DNA of 64,000 bases from Posidonia oceanica (taxonomy: Eukaryota > Streptophyta > Magnoliopsida > Alismatales > Posidoniaceae). Positions 56,600-64,000 of this stretch are shown piece by piece; positions within the stretch are counted from its first letter, which is position 1, and each line of letters opens with the position of its first letter. The stretch is from assembly GCA_037176725.1 (NCBI GenBank), contig JAZBRS010000054.1, forward strand, positions 10,558,001-10,622,000, read 5' to 3'. The notes under the pieces were generated by a model, which was not told where the DNA came from, ran no database searches, and saw only the letters and a list, made by a program, of their open reading frames with translations. Both the position numbers and the translations under genes were made by a program.

Positions 56600-58080
56600 C
56601 TCCTACATTTCCCACCATTTGTAAAAGTCAAATTGATAAGTTGACTTCCTTAGTTGTAATCAAACACTTTAGGGAGAAATTCCTCTAATTCCATGGAATT
56701 GCTCTTAACTTTCACAAAACCAATAAACCATACAAAGTCTTAAGGCAAATGATTCGACAAATTTAAAATCTATTGGCTACAATACAAATAAGTCCCAACA
56801 TCAACAATCATGAAAAAATCTCCATCATAGTAGAAAAAGGGACAATTGTTCGACCATGTAATTGGAAAAAAATGAAGGGAAGTTTCCTTCAAGACCTCCC
56901 CAAAATAATAAACACAAAGGAAAGGCACACAAAGGTTATGTTTGTTTGGGCTCTTGCGGCTCTCCGAGACGTCTAAAGTCGAGAGATGAAACAAACACGC
57001 ATGCATGGAAGCGCTCCAGGATCGACTCCAAGCTCCATCGACTGTAGCACTAGAAGGAAATGCAGGAGCTAGTTTCAAGTAGCTTCGTGTAGGAGCTTAT
57101 TAGATCTCATAGTAAATTTTTGAATTTGCCCCTATTGAAGAGTATTATTTACGAAATTACTTGCAAAAAATTACATTTTTTACCACCAAATTAGGGAATA
57201 GTTATACCTTCTTCTCCGTTGTCCTTTCTCGCCGAGATGCCATCATCACCACTCCCTTCTTCTCCCCTCTCTCGTTGCCATCGGGAAGCGACCATCGGAA
57301 AGTAGTTGCGAGTTCCCAAGCTCCAAAACCTCCCATTTGGCGAGACCATTTCAGCGAGTTCTGAAATCCCCTTTCTTCTCTCATCTTCTCATCACTTGTC
57401 GGGGAGTCATTGGTGTGTTGTGAGCGGCAGTAAAGGTAAACATATAAGTGAAAGATTTAGGTAAAATCCATTTTTTTATACTTGTGATACATTCATGTTG
57501 ATTTGTGATCCTTCTTGTTTAATTTGTGCATGCAATTGTTTGAATGGTGATTTTTCTATCCTACTGCATATGTGCTTCTTTTTTTGGGGTGGGACTTTTT
57601 TTGTTTTAAGATCTTTATGCATGTTAAGATCTTTTTTTTGTTTGTGTTGCAAATGCAAATGTGGCTGCAACTCGCTTGATTGTTTCGTGTTGCTTTAATT
57701 TTTTTTTTCTTTGATTAGTCATTGGTTTGATATAAAAAAATTCTAGTGAAACTCACTGATTTGATCGTAATTCAACTGCATTTCTTAACAATTCTAGCAA
57801 GTCATTTCATTTCTTAACAAATCATTTCTTACATTCCATTTTATTCATGAATTAGTGCTACCCCTTTAGTAACTATTAACGTTAGACATGGACAGTGACA
57901 AAGAAAAATCATTCGTAATGTACTCCATCAACTCAAATAGGAAGGTGGACGACGATGTGTTTCAAGAATTAATTGCACAGACATATCACAAGTTGAGGAA
58001 TTGGCACTACCAAAGCCACCCTTAAAGAAATATAGTCCATAATGCTGGATTTTGTAGTGGAGACGTTGTAAGGGACATGC
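56600..58080. other. Intergenic sequence, one short unexplained frame
   Basis: It is mostly AT-rich. A frame from 57889 (MDSDKEKSFVMYSINSNRKV, about 45 codons to a stop near 58024) looks protein-like and directly precedes formin copy 2, but I do not recognise it. Confidence 0.3.
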
Positions 58081-58143
58081 TAAATGAACATTAGAAGGTA
58101 TGTTTTGATAGTTGTAGAATACTTCCTACGTCCTTTATCAACC

Positions 58144-58531
58144 TCGTCTCTCTTCATAAGCTCTCCGATTTCAAGAGCATGGATGGGAAGACCACTCTGC
58201 TTCTCTTTCTCATCGAAGAGGTCATCTGATTGGAGGAGGAGTAGGCACTTGTGGTTGCTTGAAAGAAGAAAAAAAATGAAGAAAAAGAAAAAGAGGATCA
58301 ACATTGGTATAGAGATAAATCTTTGTTGAGAGGGTTTTATCCAAAATCTATAGGATTATAAGGTTATTTCATGTAGCATTAACGTTAATTATTAATGCCA
58401 TTGGGGTTTAAACTAATCAAGACATATACATATAAATGTTTTGGTTTATTGTGTGTATAGAGACAATTTTTAATATAAGAAATGTATAAAATACAATATG
58501 AGATTTCACGAAGACATTGAGATAAATCCTT
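58144..58531 (+). pseudogene. Formin FH2 fragment, copy 2, in a dispersed repeat
   Basis: It reads HKLSDFKSMDGKTTLLLFLI then EEVI and a TGA, matching the FH2 pattern. Here the LSDFK part is in frame, whereas copy 1 is shifted at that point. The FH2 sequence upstream of it in copy 1 is absent. The AT-rich tail equals that of copy 1 (46345-46735), in the same orientation 11.8 kb away. Confidence 0.75.
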
Positions 58532-58902
58532 CAAAGTCGTGTACTATATATACAATTAAGTAATATGTATTTATTATGTATTTATTAAATTATTTGTCTT
58601 AAATACAAAAATAATTCGTTTAATAATCATATCGTCTAGATAGATACAGTAGAAATGGACAGATTTAATATAGCAAAATCCCAGTAAACTGCCTGTTAAA
58701 GGACAGAATAGAAAGGTTGGATGTACAGGAAGGCAAGGATCGGATATTTTCAAACGTAGCTCCTGTGAAGTTGCCACTCTAGAAGATACCCAAAACTTGC
58801 GCTACGGCTCCGTGGAGCTCCAGAATCTGGATCCGTCTAACAAAGGCTGCCAAACTCACAGCGCGCAACCTGGGGCGTACCATCTGGAAGGTGCTCCACA
58901 CG

Positions 58903-60123
58903 ATGGACGCTGAAAAATCGACGATTCCTCCAGCACCAGGGCCTCCTCCGCCACCACCACCACCACCACCAGCGGCAGCGGCTCCGCCAACAAAAATCGA
59001 CCACCTGCCGGAGGAAATCCTCCACCACATCTACTCCCACCTCCCCCTCCGCCAAATCCTCCTCTCTCGCTCCATCTCCAGGTCCTTCCTCTCCGCCCTC
59101 ACCTCCCCACCATTCCTCGCCCTCCGCCCCACCCTCCCTCTCCTCGCCCTACGCCACCCCCGCCACCACCGCCACCACCATCACCACTCCTCTCCTGACA
59201 CCTCCGTCCTCCACGCCTTCGACCCTTCCCTCGACCAGTGGCTCCGCTTCCCCCTCTCCTTCCTCCCCTCCCCTTCCTCCTCCCCCATCACCGCCTCCCC
59301 TTCCATACTCCACCTCTGGGCCAACGCCGACGACGGGCAGGCCAAGTCTCTGGTCCTCTGCAATCCACTCACCCAATCCTACCGCGTTCTCCCACAGCTC
59401 GGTTCCGCGTGGTCTCGCCACGGGACCGTCCTCGCCGGCTCGACCGGGCACGTTTTTGTCCTCTCCGAGCTCGCCGCCTTGTTATACTCCCCACAGTCCC
59501 CCGACCATTGGCTCAACTTCTCCCTCCATCTACCGTCCAAGCCCCGGAGCCCGATCTTGGTCGGGGACGACACGGTCTACGCGATCTGCGACATCGGGTC
59601 GCCGTGGAGGAGCCAGTGGAAGCTCTTCTACTGCAGGCTGCCGGATCTCGGCCGGCGACGGGGGTGGGACCGGCTTGAGAAGAACGAGTGGGGGGATGTG
59701 TTTAACTTCTTAAAGCGGCCCAGGCTTATCAGGGGGAGTGGCAACGGGAGGATTTTGATGATTGGGGGGTTGAGGTCGACCTTCGCGGTGGACGCGCCGT
59801 GCTCCACAGTGCTGATTTTGAGGTTGGATTTGGGGAGTTTGGAGTGGGACGAGGCCGGGAAGATGCCGCAGGATATGTACCAGTGTTTCGGATTGGGGGC
59901 TGTTGGGGGGAACAATAAGGTGAAGGTGTTTGGTGGGGATGGGATGGTTTGGTTCTCTGGGAAGAAGGTGAGGGGCAGGCTGGCAATGTGGAAGGAGGAG
60001 AAGGATGAGGTGGTGGGGAAGGGCAGTGGTGGTGTCTGGAGGTGGGTGGAAGGCGTGCCTGGATACGGTGATGGTGTTTACAGAGGATTTACGTTCAATG
60101 CTGCGCTCACTGCTGCTCCATGA
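58903..60123 (+). CDS. F-box protein, possibly F-box/kelch type
   Basis: Proteins of this class are substrate receptors of SCF ubiquitin ligases. The single-exon frame encodes 406 residues from the ATG at 58903 (MDAEKSTIPPAPG, G at +4); the frame stays open upstream but only a GTG precedes it nearby. A proline run (about residues 14-25) and an alanine patch lead into the F-box (about 30-75: IDHLPEEILHHIYSHLPLRQ then SRSFLSAL). A histidine run follows near residue 90. The remainder looks like a beta-propeller-type C-terminal domain, with repeats such as ILHLWANADD, VFVLSELAALLY, ILMIGGLRSTF and KVFGGDGMVWF. It ends YRGFTFNAALTAAP. The 5-prime half is very GC-rich and the 3-prime half less so, typical of monocot genes. 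The relative I recall is the At3g24760 type; this is not certain. No frame damage is seen. Confidence 0.9.
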   Translation: MDAEKSTIPPAPGPPPPPPPPPPAAAAPPTKIDHLPEEILHHIYSHLPLRQILLSRSISRSFLSALTSPPFLALRPTLPLLALRHPRHHRHHHHHSSPDTSVLHAFDPSLDQWLRFPLSFLPSPSSSPITASPSILHLWANADDGQAKSLVLCNPLTQSYRVLPQLGSAWSRHGTVLAGSTGHVFVLSELAALLYSPQSPDHWLNFSLHLPSKPRSPILVGDDTVYAICDIGSPWRSQWKLFYCRLPDLGRRRGWDRLEKNEWGDVFNFLKRPRLIRGSGNGRILMIGGLRSTFAVDAPCSTVLILRLDLGSLEWDEAGKMPQDMYQCFGLGAVGGNNKVKVFGGDGMVWFSGKKVRGRLAMWKEEKDEVVGKGSGGVWRWVEGVPGYGDGVYRGFTFNAALTAAP

Positions 60124-60701
60124 TCAATCTTCACTTCTTATCTAGATGGACTTGGGTAAGTTAGTTATAACAACGTTTTCTTTAGTTGAATACGGCGATG
60201 GTGTTTTTTGTCTATCCAACTTGTTTGTATACGCTAGGTATCATTTTCAATTTTGATATTGCTATAAGACAAAAGGTTGTCAGGATCTCTGCTCGCAATG
60301 ATCTCTCTTTCTCTGGCTACTGAAATAATTTAGCCAGCACGTACTTAATCCTAAACAAGATGGAGTTAGTATAACTTTAAGTACTTAATATGTCAACGCC
60401 AAGAGTCAGAGACTGTTATATTCAATGTTAATTCAATTCCAATTTCAAGATTTCCCACTTCAAACTATTGGTACCTCGGCTTTATGAGCTGTCCTCAATT
60501 ACTTGTTCAATGACTCCTACTGAATTCTTGGCTTGTGTGATTTTGTTTTATTTGGTACTTGGGTGCAATTGGGTGTTATAATTTTGAAAAAATTGGAGTT
60601 CAAGTTGGTGGATTTTCCTCTTGCATTCGAGACAATTTGAATAGTCAACGTAGCTTTAAACCGAGGGAAGTTGTTGCTTACCTATAAAGCTTACATGTGA
60701 A
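60124..60701 (+). other. 3-prime flank of the F-box gene
   Basis: AT-rich sequence without a further gene. It presumably includes the 3-prime untranslated region. Confidence 0.4.
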
Positions 60702-63355
60702 TAGAGGTGTAAAAAGGGTCAGGTGGTTCGACCTAGCCTAACCTGTCGGAGGACCCTAGCCGGGACGAGCTGGGTCAAGGGTCGGGTATGCAAGAGCCCG
60801 GCCCGACCCGAGCCCAGGCCCGGCCTGCAATCCAATCGTTGCCAATGATTGTATTTTATTATTATTATTTTAAACTTTTCTAATTCTCTTTCTTTCTTCT
60901 TTTCCTATAAATACACCCCCCACCCCCCCCCCCCCCCATCCCATCTTCACAACTTCTCAACTCTCTACATTCTCGACTATTCTCTACTCTATTTACACAT
61001 TGCTAGGGCTACACTTCCACTTTGGCATCCACAATTCTGGCCTACTGCTTCACTTCCACCGTTCCACCATTCCGTCTCTATCGCTACAAATTTCTCTACT
61101 TCTAATCCCTCTACTTCTTTACCTTTCAATTTTTTATATTTATTTTATTGTTTTGATTGTTTTAATTAGTTACAATGGTTAGTTCAACAAACTAATATAT
61201 CTCAACCCAAAATTCCGTAGAAAATATATGTTAACAAACCAAATTCACAGTCACTTAAAAAGTTAGGAAAAGAATAGCTCCTTGTTAGAAAGATTTAACT
61301 CCAAACCCAACTAATGATGAAACATGTTATTGTAATTATTGTGGTAAAGATCTTAGTTGTAAAAGGGGGGATAATGGTCATCTAAATAGGTATCTTTTAA
61401 ATTGTAAAGTAAAAAAATCAATTACAAGAAAAAACAAGCTCAATTGCAAGTAGGATCTAGTAGTGTAATTAATTGGAAATATTCTGCGGAAGAAACTAAA
61501 CTTGGATTAACAAAATTTATAATTCAAAATGAATAACCTTTTATATTTTCTGAAAATAAAAATTTTGTTACTTGTATAAAAACATATGTAAATCCACAAT
61601 TTAAAAGTCATTCTAGAAATACTGTTAAAAATACAATACACAAACAATTTATTCAAAATAAGGATATTTTAATTCAAATGTTTTTTAGTTTATTATGTAA
61701 AATATCATTAACTTTTGATGTTTGGAAGAGTCCAAATAATTTTCGGTACTTATGTTTAATTGCACATTAGATAGATATATCTTGGAATATATAAAAAAGA
61801 ATAATTGTTTTTAAAATATTTGATCATCCACATACTGGTAAAGTTATTGTAATTGTTATAAAAAAAAATTACTAGGGAGCTTAAAATAAATAATAAAATC
61901 AATACAATTTCTTTTAATAATGCTACTAATAATAATGCTGCAATAGATATATTAAGAAGAAATTTAAAATCTATGCTAAATGGTGATTTATTTCATTGTA
62001 GATGTAGTTGTCATATTTTTAATTTAATTGTACAAGAATGTATACAATGTATTAGACCATATGTAGAAAATATTAGATCATCTATTTAAATTATGTGTAG
62101 ATAATGGTGTCAAACCTAGGAAATTTAAAATTGTTGTTCAATATAGATGGAATTCAACATATGATATGTTAAGTTCATGTTTACCTTATGGTAATTTCAT
62201 TACAATAAATTATAATAGAAAATCAAATGATCTTTTAAATGATAATGATTGGAATAATTGTATTATAATTCATAAGATTTTAAAACCTTTTTATTTTGCT
62301 ACTAAGTACTTGATCTTACTAGTTCTCATCTTTTACCTACTCTTTTTAAAATCACTACTGTTTTTACATCATATAGAGATGTCCTATATTTTCAACATAT
62401 TATTGCAATAAATATAATTCTTATTGGAATGAACTACAATGTGATGTTGTTAAACAATAATAATGGATCCTAGGCATAGATTAATCACTTACATGGTAAT
62501 GATTAATGAAATTTTTACTAATATGAATAAACTTGACTAAGTAGGCAAATTTAATTCTAAAGTTAAAACAATTTGTATAAATTGTTTGACAAATATGTTA
62601 ATTAATTTAGTGGTAGTAGTAATTCTATGGTTGCTCCTCACTTTTTTTCTATAATAAGAGAAAACGATGATTATTCTGCAATGTGGAGTAGAATCAAAAA
62701 CAAAAAAAAAGATAAATATTCTAAATCAACAAGTGATAATGAACTAGTAACTTATTTAGAATGTGATTTTGATTTTAACGAAAATATTGAATTAGATGTA
62801 TTACATTGATGGTCTACTAACTTATATAAATATCCTATTGTTACAAGTATGGTAAAAGATTTATTAACAATTCTGACTTCCATTGTGGCATCAGAGTCTG
62901 CTTTTTCTGCAGGTAAAAAAGTCTTAAGCAATAAAAGATACAAATTATCGGAGAAATTGGTGGAAGCTTTGGTTTATCTAAAAAACTAGTATGATGTTAT
63001 GGATCGAATTCAAAATTTGAAGTTGAACGACGAATCAGGAAAAGATGATACGACTTCTACAACAAACATAGAAGACTCTTCCTAATGAATTTCTATTGTA
63101 ATTATATTTTATTGTAACTTGTAAAACCTTATCTAAATATTTTTTTTTTGTAATATCAATTATTAGAAAATTAATAAAATATTTTTATGTAATTTTTAAA
63201 CTTTGTCTATTTTTTTAAAATAATTTCTAAAATACACAAACAAAAAGGACCAAAAGGTCAGGCCCGAACTAGACCTGGCCCTTCTTGAGAATGGGTCGGC
63301 CGAGGTCCGACTGGGCCTTCATTTTTCGAGCCAACCGGCTCTTTTTACATGTCTA
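60702..63355 (+). mobile_element. hAT-superfamily transposon, decayed
   Basis: The ends TAGAGGTGTAAAAAGGGTC (60702-60720) and the complement of GGCTCTTTTTACATGTCTA (63337-63355) agree at most positions. GGCCCGGCCC/GGGTCGGG-type motifs lie inside both ends, as in plant hAT elements. An expected 8-bp target duplication was not found next to these ends, so the exact borders may be off by a few bases. A TATA-like CTATAAATA near 60906 lies upstream of the transposase remnant, followed by a long C run (60915-60938). Confidence 0.75.
61290..63085 (+). pseudogene. hAT transposase with BED finger, multiply broken
   Basis: 61310-61420 encodes a BED zinc finger (ETCYCNYCGKDL with a later HLNRYLLNC). 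LLCKISLTFDVWKSPNNF near 61690-61742 matches the catalytic core of hAT transposases. The C-terminal dimerisation region is visible at 62815-62990 (IVASESAFSAGKKVLSNKRY, then KLVEALVYLKN). In-frame stops and shifts occur throughout, for example TGA at 62807-62809 just before the dimerisation region. It is AT-rich and clearly dead. Confidence 0.85.
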
Positions 63356-64000
63356 AGTATAAAGTTCCTATATTATAGGTTTAAAAGGCAGATAATTCTA
63401 GGCTGTCATTATTTTGTAGGTTCTGACTAATCTGATTGAAGGTTTTTAGAAAAAGTTTTTCTGGCACTTGGATCATACCAATCGAGGACAAATTTAGATT
63501 TACTTCACCTCTTTGACCATCTTATTTACGAACATCTTGAACACTATCCTCAAAACTGACCCATAAACATGAGAAACCATAATGGCTGAGTATTACTTCT
63601 TCTATGGGCCACCTCGTTAACACTCAATTGAGGGTATGCAGAAAGAGGATTCTTGAGAAAATACTTGGATCAAAGCAATGAGAATAGATTTAGACTTACT
63701 TCACCTTTTTTGACCATCTTATTTTGGAATAATAATGGTTGATTTTAAGAATGTGATTTGCCAAGTATTAAACCTTCTTCCATCAGGTTGGAAGTGTCAA
63801 GATGCGACCATGACATATTCTTGTTCCAGAAGACGTGTGTCGCGGGCTTTGTTGGACAAGTTCAGGACGATGAACCGGAACCCACCTCCACACCAATGGA
63901 GGTGATGGGGCCTTGTAACCATTTTTTTAAGAGGCCAATGTTGCTGTAGGAGAGTCTACACCAATGTACCCCTTTTTTAAATTTTTTATACATATTTTTT
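63356..64000. repeat. Sequence with two diverged copies of a 65-bp direct repeat
   Basis: CACTTGGATCATACCAATCG ... TTTACTTCACCTCTTTGACCATCTTATTT at about 63455-63530 recurs as ACTTGGATCAAAGCAATGAG ... TTACTTCACCTTTTTTGACCATCTTATTT at about 63662-63725. The short frame at 63758-63949 starts without an ATG and is not recognised. Confidence 0.5.

Noticed and set aside
57889..58024. The MDSDKEKSFVMYS frame as part of a formin or transposase gene
   Set aside because: It matches no formin region I know, ends quickly in a stop, and no transposase motif accompanies it.
59149..59986. Long frames on the minus strand and in other phases over the F-box gene
   Set aside because: They are shadows created by the GC-rich codon bias of the F-box gene, with no recognisable domain.
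60694..63363. An 8-bp target duplication for the hAT element
   Set aside because: CATGTGAA and AGTATAAA next to the chosen ends do not match. TATAAAG occurs a little further out on both sides, but using it would spoil the terminal inverted repeat.

Overview
This is a nuclear chromosome segment of a flowering plant. The GC-rich start and AT-rich end of the one intact gene (an F-box gene with a proline-coding start) and the dominance of giant Ty3/gypsy Tat/Ogre-type retrotransposons would suit a monocot, but the species cannot be named from the sequence. Most of the window is nested mobile DNA; only one complete host gene was found.

Layout. 1-2008: minus-strand pseudogene of a CACTA (En/Spm) TNP2 transposase. 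2500-4285: intron-bearing fragment of the organellar amidotransferase gene GATB. 4694-9728: minus-strand solo LTR of a Tat/Ogre-like element (target duplication GTTAG), itself split by a 1.28 kb LTR-like insertion. 10140-42527: a 32.4 kb full-length Tat/Ogre-type retrotransposon with LTRs of 5.5 and 6.1 kb and a perfect 5-bp target duplication (GTATG). Inside it a second, diverged solo LTR (19810-25600, target duplication GAGGG) sits between gag and protease. 46090-46234: a CACTA terminus. Once the two LTR insertions are removed, this terminus lies on the same strand as the transposase, so 1-46234 may be one CACTA element interrupted by later insertions.

46235-58531 is a graveyard of host gene pieces: two copies of a formin FH2 fragment, four intact exons of a plastid PHT4-family anion transporter, two exons of chaperonin CCT eta, a clathrin light chain-like piece, a degenerate second CACTA end and a LINE tail. 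58903-60123 is the intact F-box gene. 60702-63355 is a decayed hAT transposon.

The Tat element carries primer site, gag, protease with G-patch, reverse transcriptase, two RNase H domains and integrase in order. These are broken by five in-frame stops and one frameshift, so it cannot make its own proteins, although its two LTRs differ by only a few percent. Downstream of integrase is an unusual 4.8 kb module: a captured-looking 394-codon frame without an ATG, then two arrays of small hairpin units with higher-order repetition, directly before the polypurine tract. This module, the second primer-site-like sequence inside every LTR, and possible leader splicing from the LTR are the least expected features.
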